Part shown: positions 26,891-36,839 of the stretch, in pieces
Layout of the letters: every line of letters starts with the position of its first letter
Position numbering within the stretch: the stretch's first letter is position 1
Notes under the pieces: generated by a model
The model's database searches: none
What the model saw: the letters and a program-made list of their open reading frames with translations, nothing else
Told to the model about the DNA's origin: nothing
Position numbers and translations under genes: made by a program
Assembly (NCBI RefSeq): GCF_001648595.1
Contig: NZ_LBAW01000001.1
Span: forward strand, 186,001-250,000
DNA from: Legionella bozemanae
GTDB lineage: Bacteria; Pseudomonadota; Gammaproteobacteria; Legionellales; Legionellaceae
Direction of reading: 5' to 3'
DNA length: 64,000 bases

Positions 26891-27307
26891 TTATTGTTGC
26901 GCTGCTTTAGTACATGTTTCAGTACCACCTTTATCCTTATTGCTTTCTGCAAAAACACCATCCAAAGAACCATCAGGTTTGATAGTGAACAATTGAATCG
27001 TTGTTACAGATGGAGATTTGGGTTGCCAAAAGATATAGCCAATCGCATTCCCGACATTTTTATTAAATATGCCTTTACCAATATAATATGGAAATACGCT
27101 TCCTGTAGGAATTCCTGAAATTTTATAAACATCTCCATTTTTTTTGAACACTACAGTTTCGGTTCCATCATTAGGGGTAGTAAAGGGATCGTGATAGGAA
27201 CATTTATATGAGCCGGAAATGTCAGGGATTTCTGCAGAGTAAACACTAGGTGAAATCGCCAAAACACCTAACACTGTTGCTAGTGAAAGCTTATTAATGA
27301 CGCGCAT
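26891..27307 (-). CDS. Small exported protein, paralogue of the 26359-26844 product
   Basis: A 138-residue protein with a signal peptide (cleavage near SVYSA) and the same cysteine-bounded domain as its downstream neighbour: GSYKC near residue 32 and ETCTKAA at the end, with FWQPKSP and IKPDGSLDG between. The pair lies 46 bp apart on the same strand and probably arose by tandem duplication followed by gain of a Ser/Thr-rich linker in the other copy. AAAGGAGTT lies upstream of the ATG. Confidence 0.78.
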   Translation of the reverse strand: MRVINKLSLATVLGVLAISPSVYSAEIPDISGSYKCSYHDPFTTPNDGTETVVFKKNGDVYKISGIPTGSVFPYYIGKGIFNKNVGNAIGYIFWQPKSPSVTTIQLFTIKPDGSLDGVFAESNKDKGGTETCTKAAQQ

Positions 27308-27397
27308 AAGAACTCCTTTTCTAAATAACTTAAAAAATGATTTTAAGGTACAGAAGCTAATAATAAATATATGTTACACGCTATGGAAAAGCAAATT

Positions 27398-27561
27398 TCA
27401 AATGGAAAAATTTTTATATAAAACAGTACTGTAGTCCTGGAGTAAATTGTATGCTTTCTGGAGCTCATCACCATCATTTTTACCGATTGGTAAATTTTTT
27501 TATAAGACTCTCTACTTTCATGTTTTTTAACTAAATCAATAACTTCTTCATTATGAGTCAT
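27398..27561 (-). pseudogene. Short gene with a one-base slip in an A tract
   Basis: An ATG at 27561 has AAAGGC four bases upstream and begins MTHNEEVIDLVKKHESRESYKK. After a run of seven A's the frame becomes unnatural. If the run held eight, the reading continues as NLPIGKNDGDELQKAYNLLQ and ends at TGA 27398-27400, giving a 54-residue helical protein. The span of 164 bases is one short of a codon multiple, which fits this. It may be decay, slippage-based control or a sequencing error. Confidence 0.5.
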
Positions 27562-27632
27562 TTTTGCCTTTATTATAAGGCGTTCTGCTTTAATAAAATC
27601 TACAATACATTGTGGAGATTCCAGAGTTGTTT

Positions 27633-27797
27633 TTAATACTCCTGGGATTGGACAATGAGGTTTATAATTTTGTATTGACCCCCTTTTTGGTTAACTGCTT
27701 TTTCAACCGCGGCATGTAAAGCGGTGCGAGTTTCAGTGAAACTAAATATATCCTTAGGGAGTTGTCTTGGATTATGGCTGCCCCCATGAATGTTCTT
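27633..27797 (-). pseudogene. Remnant of the C-terminal end of an unknown gene
   Basis: On the minus strand an open frame from a stop at about 27800 to TAA at 27633 reads HGGSHNPRQLPKDIFSFTE and ends INLIVQSQEY. The composition is that of real protein, but no start codon or upstream part is present, and neighbouring frames contain stops. It looks like the last 50 or so residues of a decayed gene. The original family is not recognised. Confidence 0.45.
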
Positions 27798-27862
27798 TTA
27801 CCACCCGCAGAATAACCAGTGTTAATTACTGATAGAAATAAAAGGCATGAGTGACCTATTAG

Positions 27863-29155
27863 TTAAGTCATCAACAAAGCATAATCTTGTGAATCCGTTT
27901 CTGGTGTCTCCTCAAGAAAATCAACCAATTTTTTCAAACGTCCTTGCTTTATAGCCAAGGTTTCAAAGAAGCTAAACCTAGTAGGCCTGCCAAGAATGGC
28001 CAACTTTCTTTTTTCAGCGGCATGGCATTTTGTCTCTCCAGAGAACGATAAAAAAGAATGTTTGTCACCGCGCGGATCTTCTTCACGATGTTTTATATAT
28101 TGGTTGAAACCAAATAAACAAACTGCTGAATGAACAAGTTTTACCTCTTGATTTGTCAGGACTCGCATTTGTCTTTTGACTGCAGTGGTAAAATTCAAAG
28201 CACCAGCAAATGATTGATCTTTTCGAGTTGCAAAATCCTGCTCTAACAAATGAAGTGTACTATTTATTAAACCATCTCCAGCATTTAAATTATCCCCTGT
28301 ATCAATTTGAGCAAGCCTTGCTTGCTGAATAAAAGGGTAAATCCAACGACTTCGGTTCGTAGCACTTAGAAAATCTGAGCGCTTGGTAGGCATCCAAGCA
28401 GATACATGTCGCAATGCATCAATAAGCGCAATTGAGCGGGTATCGATGTAGTCATCATAAGTATTAAAAAATTCGATACAATCTGCTGAGTTTTGGGTTA
28501 AATAATTAAAAATCGCGCATTCAGAACGCCGCTCTTCCTCTGTAGTAACATCTCTAAAATAAATCAAAAAAGGCATTAATGCTAATTGCTCCACAGTGCA
28601 ATATCTATAAAGTAAATAAAGAGATGCTCTCAGCAAAAACATGATATCTTTTATTTTTGCAAGCTCTTGTGGTTTTTGAGCAGCGACTCCTGCATGCAAT
28701 TTTTCAAAAGGATAACCCTTCTCCGCGGGCTCCATATAACCAAGCATTCGACTGGCACGAATAAGTAACGGCATGAGTTCCGCTATTTTCAAACAGTTTC
28801 CTGCCAAGTGATTGAACTGATTTTTAAGTACTTCATACAGAATAGGATGATGAAAATCAGCAGCTAATAAACCCTTTTCAACTAAAAGCTGTTGTAACGA
28901 AAGCCAAGGAGTGACATAAATACCCCCTCTCCATTGATCATGCGGTACATTACATACAATCCAATGCCAAAATTGCTCAATAAGCTCTTTAACAGGAGGC
29001 ATCATTTCAGGATAACATTCACGTTCATCCTCAAGCGGTTCAAGTATCGCAACTAATTTTGAGATGAAATCGATGATTTCTCTCGGTTTTTCTAATGGAT
29101 CCATCTTGCTTTTAAATAGTTCATCAACATGTTTTTTTAACTCATAGACTTTCAT
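27863..29155 (-). CDS. Unknown helical protein, possible effector
   Basis: A 430-residue soluble protein starting MKVYELKKHVDELF at 29155, with GGAG eight bases upstream; the frame is open to 29257 but the extra residues are hydrophobic and unlikely. It is mostly helical with a tryptophan-rich stretch near residue 80-100. The C-terminus, KKLVDFLEETPETDSQDYALLMT, has a glutamate block followed by a short hydrophobic end, typical of Dot/Icm substrates. No catalytic motif was recognised. It is divergent from pncB. Confidence 0.7.
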   Translation of the reverse strand: MKVYELKKHVDELFKSKMDPLEKPREIIDFISKLVAILEPLEDERECYPEMMPPVKELIEQFWHWIVCNVPHDQWRGGIYVTPWLSLQQLLVEKGLLAADFHHPILYEVLKNQFNHLAGNCLKIAELMPLLIRASRMLGYMEPAEKGYPFEKLHAGVAAQKPQELAKIKDIMFLLRASLYLLYRYCTVEQLALMPFLIYFRDVTTEEERRSECAIFNYLTQNSADCIEFFNTYDDYIDTRSIALIDALRHVSAWMPTKRSDFLSATNRSRWIYPFIQQARLAQIDTGDNLNAGDGLINSTLHLLEQDFATRKDQSFAGALNFTTAVKRQMRVLTNQEVKLVHSAVCLFGFNQYIKHREEDPRGDKHSFLSFSGETKCHAAEKRKLAILGRPTRFSFFETLAIKQGRLKKLVDFLEETPETDSQDYALLMT

Positions 29156-29464
29156 CCTCTTCACTCCATGTCTTATTGAGTAGTTATTAAGAAACCTCAA
29201 CTCAAGGTAAAAAAGCAATTGCAAAAAAATAAACCGCAGAAAATCGGAACATGACAAATTTCAGTCAACAATCAATGCAAATTATCGACATTTTTTCTAA
29301 ATATATAACAAAATAATTATTTTAAATCTAGAGTAACAAACCGCTTGCTACATTATTCTTGTTAATACTCCCTGGAAGTGTATTTCACCAATTATTATGG
29401 CAATATAACGAGCTTTTACCACTACCTGGATTTTTATTGCCGCAAAACAAGGATAATTACCCAA

Positions 29465-30865
29465 ATGTTTGATTTTACTGGAAGTTATACTGATCAATAT
29501 CAACTCACCATGGCACAAGTTTATTTTTTGAAAGGGAACAAAAATAATACCGCTGTTTTTGATTATTTTTTCAGAAAACTTCCATTCGGTTCAGGATATG
29601 CAGTTTTTGCTGGCTTAGCAGACTTGTTGGAAATATTAGAAAACTATCATTTCAACGAACGGGACCTTCATTTTTTACAAAGTAAAGGAATGCATCCTGA
29701 CTTTCTCGATTATCTGAAGAACTTTCGCTTTAATGGAACTGTTTATGCGCCATCTGAAGGAGATTTAGTTTTCCCCACTTCCCCCGTAGTCACCGTTGAA
29801 GCCAATATGATTGAAGCACAGCTCATCGAAACAATTCTTTTGAATTTACTTAATTTTCAAACGCTGATTGCGACAAAAGCAAGCCGTATTCGCTATGTTG
29901 CAGGCGATTGTCGGCTCGTTGATTTTGGTTTGCGCAGAGCTCAAGGTCCTGGAGGCTACTATGCTAGTCGTGCCGCAATTATTGGCGGGTTTGATGCAAC
30001 AAGCAATGTATGCGCAGGACGTGATTATAATATCCCTATCTCCGGAACCATGGCGCATTCATTTATCCAAAGTTACGATAGCGAGTTAGCTGCATTTCGT
30101 GATTTTGCTGAAGTCTGGCCTGCTAATTGTACCCTTCTGGTTGATACGTACAGCACTTTGGAAAGTGGTGTACCCAATGCAATTCGTGTGGGCAAAGAAA
30201 TGGAACAACGCGGCCATCGATTGCAAGCCATTCGCTTAGACAGTGGTGATTTGGAAGATTTGGCAAAAAGAACACGCCAAATGTTGGATGAAGCAGGCTT
30301 ACATTATGTAAAAATTGTAGCCTCCAATCAATTGGATGAAACGAGAATAAAAACCCTTCGTGACCAGAAAACACCTATTGATATTTTTGGGGTGGGTACA
30401 AATTTAGTTGTTGGCGCTCCAGATGCTGCTTTGGACGGTGTATATAAACTGGCTTTTGCGAATGAAAAACCCCGGCTTAAACTTTCGGAGTCAAAAACTA
30501 AAATCACCTTGCCTTATAAAAAACAGGTTTTCAGGTTATTACATGAAAACACTTTTTTAGGGGTTGATGTGGTTGGCTTAATGAATGAGACGAATTTAGA
30601 TGGAGTGTATGCTCCTTTTGAAACAGAAAAATTATTGTCTCTTGATCATGATCAGCAAGAGCCTTTATTGCAAAAAGTCATGGAAAACGGCAAGCGATTA
30701 ATGCCATTGAAAACACTGGAGCAAATTGCGGAATACAGTAAAAAGCGGTTAGGCCAGCTACCTGAAGAGTATAAAAGATTTGAAAAACCAAGCTCCTATC
30801 AGGTAGGATTAAGCCAGCAGCTTAAAATAAAACGGAATGAACTCATTAAAAAATATAAAAAATAA
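29465..30865 (+). CDS. pncB: Nicotinate phosphoribosyltransferase
   Basis: A 466-residue enzyme that joins nicotinate to PRPP, using ATP, to give nicotinate mononucleotide for NAD. Family blocks are FDFTGSYTDQYQLTMAQVY at the start, DFGLRRAQGPGG with the catalytic-loop residues, the GTMAHSFIQS segment, and RLDSGDL, and FGVGTNLV near the phosphate-binding site. The start at 29465 matches the family N-terminus; the frame is open upstream to 29378. The nicotinamidase gene follows by 7 bases, making an NAD salvage operon. Confidence 0.95.
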   Translation: MFDFTGSYTDQYQLTMAQVYFLKGNKNNTAVFDYFFRKLPFGSGYAVFAGLADLLEILENYHFNERDLHFLQSKGMHPDFLDYLKNFRFNGTVYAPSEGDLVFPTSPVVTVEANMIEAQLIETILLNLLNFQTLIATKASRIRYVAGDCRLVDFGLRRAQGPGGYYASRAAIIGGFDATSNVCAGRDYNIPISGTMAHSFIQSYDSELAAFRDFAEVWPANCTLLVDTYSTLESGVPNAIRVGKEMEQRGHRLQAIRLDSGDLEDLAKRTRQMLDEAGLHYVKIVASNQLDETRIKTLRDQKTPIDIFGVGTNLVVGAPDAALDGVYKLAFANEKPRLKLSESKTKITLPYKKQVFRLLHENTFLGVDVVGLMNETNLDGVYAPFETEKLLSLDHDQQEPLLQKVMENGKRLMPLKTLEQIAEYSKKRLGQLPEEYKRFEKPSSYQVGLSQQLKIKRNELIKKYKK

Positions 30866-30872
30866 CATACGA

Positions 30873-31478
30873 ATGAAAACCTTAATTATTCTGGATGTAC
30901 AAAATGATTTTATGCCAGGTGGTTCTCTAGCAGTTCCGCAAGGGGACTCTATTGTTCCGATAATTAATCAGCTGCTGCCTAAGTTCGATTTGATTGTTGC
31001 TACTCAGGATTGGCATCCGCAAAATCATAAAAGTTTTGCTTCCAATCATCCTGGAAAAAAGCCTTTTGAAAAAATGATGTTACACGGAATAGAGCAAATA
31101 TTATGGCCTGATCATTGTGTCCAAGGAACCTTGGGTGCAGAATTTTATCCCACCCTTGAAACAAGGCCTGTAGCTGCTATTTTTAGAAAAGCCATGAACC
31201 CTGAAATCGACAGTTACAGCGGTTTTTATGATAATGGCCATAAAAGAAATATTGGTTTAAGTGGTTATCTCCAGGAAAAAGGGATTACAGAGCTCTATTT
31301 TTGTGGTTTATGTGCTGATATTTGTGTTTACTTCACGATAAAAGATGCGCTTCAGGAAGGTTTCACATGCTATTTAATTGAAGATGCAACCAGACCTTTA
31401 AATGAAGATGATTTTAAAAAGATCAAAGCCGAACTTTTACATAAGGGCGTCAAATTCTTACAAAGTTATGAAATTTAA
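30873..31478 (+). CDS. pncA: Nicotinamidase
   Basis: A 201-residue isochorismatase-fold enzyme that converts nicotinamide to nicotinate for the adjacent PncB. The catalytic triad is D8 (LDVQNDF), K106 (FRKAMNP) and C151 (CADICV); metal ligands D46, H48 and H81 are visible in TQDWHPQ and WPDHC. The start at 30873 follows the pncB stop by seven bases; no strong ribosome site is present, so coupling to pncB translation is likely. The frame is open to 30837 inside pncB, but the family start is the later ATG. Confidence 0.95.
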   Translation: MKTLIILDVQNDFMPGGSLAVPQGDSIVPIINQLLPKFDLIVATQDWHPQNHKSFASNHPGKKPFEKMMLHGIEQILWPDHCVQGTLGAEFYPTLETRPVAAIFRKAMNPEIDSYSGFYDNGHKRNIGLSGYLQEKGITELYFCGLCADICVYFTIKDALQEGFTCYLIEDATRPLNEDDFKKIKAELLHKGVKFLQSYEI

Positions 31479-31495
31479 TCATGACATGTAGAAAA

Positions 31496-31597
31496 GTAAT
31501 ATAGCCTGGGTGCAGCGCAGCGGAACCTGGAATTTCTATATTTAAATAAAACTTCTCAACCTGGGTTTTGCTTCGCTGCACCCAGGCTACATTACTG
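31496..31597. repeat. Dispersed palindromic repeat (family A)
   Basis: AGCCTGGGTGCAGCG near 31502 is mirrored by CGCTGCACCCAGGCT ending near 31588, flanked by GTAAT/ATTAC. The same arms occur at 40288-40365 and 47219-47298. It lies just after pncA. Confidence 0.8.
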
Positions 31598-31646
31598 GAA
31601 TAAAATAGAAAACACATAAGGATAGCTACATTCCGAAAATCAAAAA

Positions 31647-31763
31647 GCCTACGTTCCGCGCTTTATGCGCGGAATCCAGATCCGATCTTCATGCAACATC
31701 AACACAATATCCCTTGAATGGCCGCTGAAGCTGGAGCCCGCGGACACGCCGCGGGACGTAGGC
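31647..31763. repeat. Dispersed palindromic repeat (family B)
   Basis: GCCTACGTTCCGCGC at 31647 is mirrored by CCGCGGGACGTAGGC ending at 31763; an internal CCGCGC-TTTAT-GCGCGG hairpin is also present. Together with the family A copy it fills the 314-bp gap between the convergent pncA and lhr genes, where no gene is seen. Confidence 0.75.
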
Positions 31764-31792
31764 AAGGTTATTACATATCAACTGAGCACTCC

Positions 31793-34700
31793 CTACAGGT
31801 GTGAAGCAACTTGCCCTCCAATTAGCTGTATCTCCGATTTTATCGCAGCAGAAACTCTCTCGCCAGGCAATACAATTCCTATTAAGTTCAAAGGATCCAC
31901 AGATGAAATGGTTTGTGGCACCTCATCAAGCTCCTCATTTCGCATAGCTCGTAACGAATCCACAGCATAAGGTAATGCAAATTGTTCGCCTAAAAATCCA
32001 TCAACAAAACGACCGCCACGCACTTCACCACGTAATTCAAGACGTCGTAAGAAAATCAGCAAATCTCGCCAACGTGGAATATTTTTTTCACGCGCGAGTA
32101 AATCACGAAATACAACACCGTAGCGTTTCAGCAACATCCAACATGCGGCTTCTACCCTTTTTTCATGATCAGCTTGCGCATGTACATGCAATAAAGACCA
32201 ACGACCTGTACTGAGTGGAAACAGAGGTCTGCGCCAATGTCGACCGTGATATTTACGTTTTGTACTCATCAGGGTGCGTACATTATCAAAACTATCTGCG
32301 GTGACCATACCCGCTGCAACCAATTCCCATAAACCATTTTCCACTTCAACTTTTAAATTTCCTGTACCACGGACAATGTCTGCATAAAATGAAGCGCCGT
32401 ATTTTTGTAAAAATTGATAAATATTACGTGCAGGATAGCTCAAACTATTCACTTCTTCGATATTATCCACTAGTGCATGCGGTGGGATCCAATCGGATTC
32501 TTCGCGGACAAAAAAGGTAATCGGCGCATTTCGAGTTGGTGATAGACGTCTTGATTTTTTCGCTTCTTCGCTTACAACTACAGCAGGATGAGGCGATACG
32601 CGTCCCCAGCCCACAAGACCGCTCATACACAGTTTATCGAGCATCAACAGATCATAATCGTGTACACGCGCAGGAAAAATATCAGACTCCCATGCATTTG
32701 CAGCGAGTTCAAAACCTTGCAGTTGCTTGATTACCTCTAACAACCCGCTCTCGCCGCGCATCTGATTTCCTTTTGCTACATGTTGCCACTTGAGTAGCCA
32801 GGCCATAAATTGTGCACGAGTCACGGGTTTGATTTGTTTGCGCAAAGATTCTGTAGTGTAACGATGAATACGTGCTAATAAACGACGTTCACACCACTCG
32901 GTTTCACCAATATACTCTGTCCGGAAATTTCCGCGCAATAGATAGCCACTGGCTTCCAATTTTAATAAAGCATGTTCCACATCCAGCGAAGGAAGTTGCA
33001 AACATTCAGTTAGTACCTTTTGGGTGACTGGGCCCGTATGCAAAAACCAACCACGTAAAGTGTTGAGAATGGCCTCATCTTGTGAGCTTGGTCCTTCCTC
33101 AACATTAATCATTTCATTAACAAATAGTGCTTGCGGAAAAATACTGTGAAAAGTCTTCTTTTTCTCTGCAGCTACATAATAATTCTTGCCTGCAACCGTA
33201 GCTAATGCCGCTCGCCCTTCTTGCTGTAATTCAATAAAATAGTGTTTCCACGCAGGCAAAGTAGCTTGATACTCTGACAATTGAACTGTTTCTGGAAAAA
33301 CAATCACGGTGTGTAAGACGTCATGTAACTCATCTGCAGAACGAATATCTGGCCAGGCTTGTTCTTGAACCTCAGTCACTGCTTTGGGATCCAGTTTCCC
33401 CACTTCTTCCAACAGAGCCTCAGGGAGTACGCGCCGCATTTCAACTGCTCGCGATCGCCGTTCTTCCAAAGGAGCATCGTCCAAAAATGCATAGGGGTTG
33501 GCATTTAAAATTTCATGGGAAAATACGGAAGGAACTGGAGTATCTACTGCCAGACACGTAATGTGCTTGGATTCAATAGCATGGATCACTTCCGCGAAGC
33601 CATCGATGTCTAAAGCTTCAGTGAGAATATCTTTCATTGTCTCTTCGATAAGCGGATGCTCGGGCAATATGACATCACGTCCACCCAAATTATCCTGGCA
33701 AGCTGCCGCATCTGGAAAAACAGCAGCCAATAAATCATCTGCAAGCATACGTTGAATGTTTGGAGGCGTTTTTTTGCCGCCACGAAAACGTAATAATGAC
33801 AAGGATCGTGCGGCCACTGCGCGAAATCGCACCCCTAATAAGGGAGATTGCAATACGGCTTGGATCAGAACCTCTTTTAACGTGTTTGTATGCAAAAAAT
33901 GAAACACATCAGATAAAGGAAAACTATGTTGCTCTGCCAAAGCAATATTTAACCCGTTATCAGTAGCTGCAGCTTGTAATTCAAAATTAAATGATCGGCA
34001 AAATTTCTTGCGTAAAGCCAATCCCCAAGCCTTATTAATACGAGCACCAAAAGGTGCATGGATTATCAATTGCATGCCACCGCTTTCATCAAAGAAACGT
34101 TCAGCAATCACTGTTTTTTGTGTAGGAACCGCCCCCAGAATTTGTCGACCCAAACGGACATACTCCAGTAACTGCTCTGCAGCAGAATGATCCAGGCCGC
34201 AATGATTCATCAACCAGTCAATGGCTGCCTTAATTTCGGGGTAATGTTTTATATCAACAATTTGTGGACTTTTTTCTGGCAACAATTTGTCTATTTTTTC
34301 GCGCATCTGCGAAACCTGTAATGATAACTCAATGCTTCGCGCAGGCGCTTCCCCTAACCAAAAAGGTACGCTAGGCGGCGCACCATGTGCGTCTTCTACA
34401 AGCACGCGCCCATTTTCAATGCGCAGTATTTTCCAAGAGTTTGTCCCTAATAAAAAAATGTCGCCGCGATTACTTTCTACTGCAAAATCCTCATCCAAAG
34501 TACCTACCAGCGCATTGTCAGGCATTGCAATCACCGCAAACAATCCATTGTCTGGGATTGCTCCTCCACTTGTAATTGCGGCAAGACGGCTGCCACGTCG
34601 CGCTTTTATGATATGATTTACCTGATCTCTATGAATATACGCCCCATAACGTCCTCGCGAACTGGCAATTCCTTCTGATAACATCATAAGAATTTCGTCA

Positions 34701-36052
34701 AACTTTTCCCTCGTTAAATGCTGATAGGGATACGCGTTTTTAAAATAATGAAAGAGCGTGTCCTCTTCCCAATCCTGAGTAGCACACGCAGCCACAATTT
34801 GTTGTGCCAGAATATCCAGGGGCTCTTTGGGAATAATTAACTGATCCAAATCCCCTTCACGTATTGCATAAACCAATGCGGCACACTCTAACAACTCATC
34901 GCGTGTGGTCGCAAAAATGCGTCCTTTAGAAATTGCAGCATGCCAGTGTCCTGCTCGACCAATGCGCTGCAATGCTGTAGCAATGGCACGCGGCGATCCG
35001 ATTTGACAAACCAGATCAATACTTCCTATATCAATTCCTAACTCTAAAGATGCGGTGGCAACTAATACTTGCAGCTCACCTCTTTTTAATTTTGTTTCTG
35101 CTGCAAGCCTTAGTTTTCGCGATAAACTTCCATGATGAGCTAAGACCTTGTGTTCGCCTAAACGCTGTTCTAAATGATGGGCAACCCGTTCTGCTAATTT
35201 TCGTGTATTAACAAATACCAAGGTAGAACGATTTTCCTGAGCATAAGCAGCAATTTTTTCATAAATTTCATCCCACATTTCATTGGAAGCAACAGCTGCT
35301 AGCTCGCTATCTGGCACTACAACCTGCAAATCAAGTTGGCGTGCATGTCCTATATTGACCAATTTTATTTTTGTTTTTTTAGCTCCTGTTAAGAAATGTG
35401 CCACTTTTTCCAAAGGTTTTTGGGTTGCTGATAATCCAATGCGAATAAATGGTTTTAAAGTAAGGGCTTCCAAACGCTCAAGAGATAAAGCTAAATGCGT
35501 CCCTCGTTTATTGTTTGCTAAAGCATGAATTTCATCAACGATCACTGTATGGATATTTGCCAAATTGATGCGACTTTTCTCAGCGGTTAATAAAATATAA
35601 AAGGATTCAGGTGTTGTAATTAAAATATGCGGCGGCTGTTTAAGCATTTTTCGGCGCTCGCCGGTGGGTGTATCTCCAGTTCGCACTGCCACCCGAATTT
35701 CTGGCAAATGTATACCGCGCGCCCTGGCTAACGTCGTAATTTCCTCCAGTGGCATGAGTAAGTTTTTTTGCACATCATTACTGAGTGCTTTGAGCGGTGA
35801 AACATACAAAACCTCAGTCATATCCTGTAAGTTTCCGGATACGGCTTTGCGCACCAACCCATCCAAGCACGCTAAAAATGCAGCCAGAGTTTTCCCTGAA
35901 CCTGTTGGTGAAGAAATAAGCGTATCATTACCTGCTAAAATAAATGGCCACCCTTGCTCTTGGGGTTCAGTGGGTTGGCCTACTTTTTGGATAAACCAAT
36001 GCTGTACGAGCGGATGGGCCCAGCTCAGGCTTTGATAATTTGGTGGGTTCAT
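31793..36052 (-). CDS. Lhr-type large ATP-dependent helicase
   Basis: A 1,419-residue superfamily 2 DNA helicase. The order is Walker A SPTGSGKT (48-55), DEIH box, motif III SATQ, the second RecA domain with ATASLELGIDIGSIDLV and motif VI QRIGRAGH, and then the winged-helix and long C-terminal domains of Lhr proteins. Lhr translocates 3' to 5' on DNA and unwinds RNA:DNA duplexes; E. coli Lhr is about 1,540 residues, so this is normal-sized to slightly short. The gene is monocistronic. No motif is damaged. Confidence 0.93.
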   Translation of the reverse strand: MNPPNYQSLSWAHPLVQHWFIQKVGQPTEPQEQGWPFILAGNDTLISSPTGSGKTLAAFLACLDGLVRKAVSGNLQDMTEVLYVSPLKALSNDVQKNLLMPLEEITTLARARGIHLPEIRVAVRTGDTPTGERRKMLKQPPHILITTPESFYILLTAEKSRINLANIHTVIVDEIHALANNKRGTHLALSLERLEALTLKPFIRIGLSATQKPLEKVAHFLTGAKKTKIKLVNIGHARQLDLQVVVPDSELAAVASNEMWDEIYEKIAAYAQENRSTLVFVNTRKLAERVAHHLEQRLGEHKVLAHHGSLSRKLRLAAETKLKRGELQVLVATASLELGIDIGSIDLVCQIGSPRAIATALQRIGRAGHWHAAISKGRIFATTRDELLECAALVYAIREGDLDQLIIPKEPLDILAQQIVAACATQDWEEDTLFHYFKNAYPYQHLTREKFDEILMMLSEGIASSRGRYGAYIHRDQVNHIIKARRGSRLAAITSGGAIPDNGLFAVIAMPDNALVGTLDEDFAVESNRGDIFLLGTNSWKILRIENGRVLVEDAHGAPPSVPFWLGEAPARSIELSLQVSQMREKIDKLLPEKSPQIVDIKHYPEIKAAIDWLMNHCGLDHSAAEQLLEYVRLGRQILGAVPTQKTVIAERFFDESGGMQLIIHAPFGARINKAWGLALRKKFCRSFNFELQAAATDNGLNIALAEQHSFPLSDVFHFLHTNTLKEVLIQAVLQSPLLGVRFRAVAARSLSLLRFRGGKKTPPNIQRMLADDLLAAVFPDAAACQDNLGGRDVILPEHPLIEETMKDILTEALDIDGFAEVIHAIESKHITCLAVDTPVPSVFSHEILNANPYAFLDDAPLEERRSRAVEMRRVLPEALLEEVGKLDPKAVTEVQEQAWPDIRSADELHDVLHTVIVFPETVQLSEYQATLPAWKHYFIELQQEGRAALATVAGKNYYVAAEKKKTFHSIFPQALFVNEMINVEEGPSSQDEAILNTLRGWFLHTGPVTQKVLTECLQLPSLDVEHALLKLEASGYLLRGNFRTEYIGETEWCERRLLARIHRYTTESLRKQIKPVTRAQFMAWLLKWQHVAKGNQMRGESGLLEVIKQLQGFELAANAWESDIFPARVHDYDLLMLDKLCMSGLVGWGRVSPHPAVVVSEEAKKSRRLSPTRNAPITFFVREESDWIPPHALVDNIEEVNSLSYPARNIYQFLQKYGASFYADIVRGTGNLKVEVENGLWELVAAGMVTADSFDNVRTLMSTKRKYHGRHWRRPLFPLSTGRWSLLHVHAQADHEKRVEAACWMLLKRYGVVFRDLLAREKNIPRWRDLLIFLRRLELRGEVRGGRFVDGFLGEQFALPYAVDSLRAMRNEELDEVPQTISSVDPLNLIGIVLPGERVSAAIKSEIQLIGGQVASHL

Positions 36053-36220
36053 AAAATTAAATGATAATGATCAATTCAATACATAGTATAGGTGATATTA
36101 CTCGGCTATAGACGCATCACATCGTTCTTTCTATTAAGTCTATAGGGGTTAACAATTCATCTCACTGTCTACGTTCCGGGAGGTTGGCTACGCATGATTG
36201 CTCAACATACCCTTAGTTAT

Positions 36221-36493
36221 TTATTCAGCATCTATAAGAATTTGCTCAATTTCTCTATTTTTAAATACAACATACCGATGCAAACCGACTGCAATCACTT
36301 CTGGCGCTAACTCTTTCATTGCCTTCATTGCTTCTTGCTTTTGCTGTTCTGTACCGTCTTGTTTTTCAAAAACCTCAACATTTGCTAAAAAAGCAGCAAT
36401 TGTGCCTTTTCTTACTATTTTGCCATTGATGGATGTGCTATCAACTCCATCAGGCAATATATCTTCAGGACGAATTGAATTATGATGCGCCAT
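36221..36493 (-). CDS. Unknown small protein
   Basis: A 90-residue acidic-to-neutral soluble protein beginning MAHHNSIRPEDILPDG. A good AGGAG lies six bases before the ATG, which supports it as a real gene. It is 40 bp downstream of another small gene on the same strand, so the two are probably co-transcribed. No family is recognised. Confidence 0.7.
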   Translation of the reverse strand: MAHHNSIRPEDILPDGVDSTSINGKIVRKGTIAAFLANVEVFEKQDGTEQQKQEAMKAMKELAPEVIAVGLHRYVVFKNREIEQILIDAE

Positions 36494-36533
36494 ACTTTCT
36501 CCTTTTATTCTACGTAATCTCCAGCTGTTTTTA

Positions 36534-36839
36534 TCATATCTTCAAATTCATGCCATTAGACATTCCAGGCTCATCAGATTTTGGCTGTTCTACAGCCATC
36601 TTTTGCCTTAACTCCTGCATTAATTTGGTTTGCTTGATAGCCCATAATGAAGATGAAGTATAAATTTTATTGTACTCGGAAATGATTTCCTTAACTTTTT
36701 CTTTTGATTGTTGTACTAGAGTAGAATCACCGTTCTCTTCATTTGTTTGCTTCATCAACTTTATTCCTACATCTAATGTTTCTTCGGCTCTTTTAAAATT
36801 GATGCCTTCATGCAAATATTTTTCTAACAGCAACACCAC
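36534..36839 (-). CDS. Unknown small helical protein
   Basis: A 101-residue, highly charged helical protein with predicted coiled-coil character (LVQQSKEKVKEIISEYNKIY). It starts at one of two adjacent GTG codons at 36839 or 36836; AGAGGA is four or seven bases away, respectively. It lies just upstream of the 90-residue gene in an apparent operon. No known family was recognised; the pair could be a two-part system, but nothing in the sequence shows that. Confidence 0.65.
   Translation of the reverse strand: MVLLLEKYLHEGINFKRAEETLDVGIKLMKQTNEENGDSTLVQQSKEKVKEIISEYNKIYTSSSLWAIKQTKLMQELRQKMAVEQPKSDEPGMSNGMNLKI

Noticed and set aside
31975..32214. Plus-strand ORFs within the lhr region
   Set aside because: They are shadows of the long helicase frame, which has intact helicase motifs.
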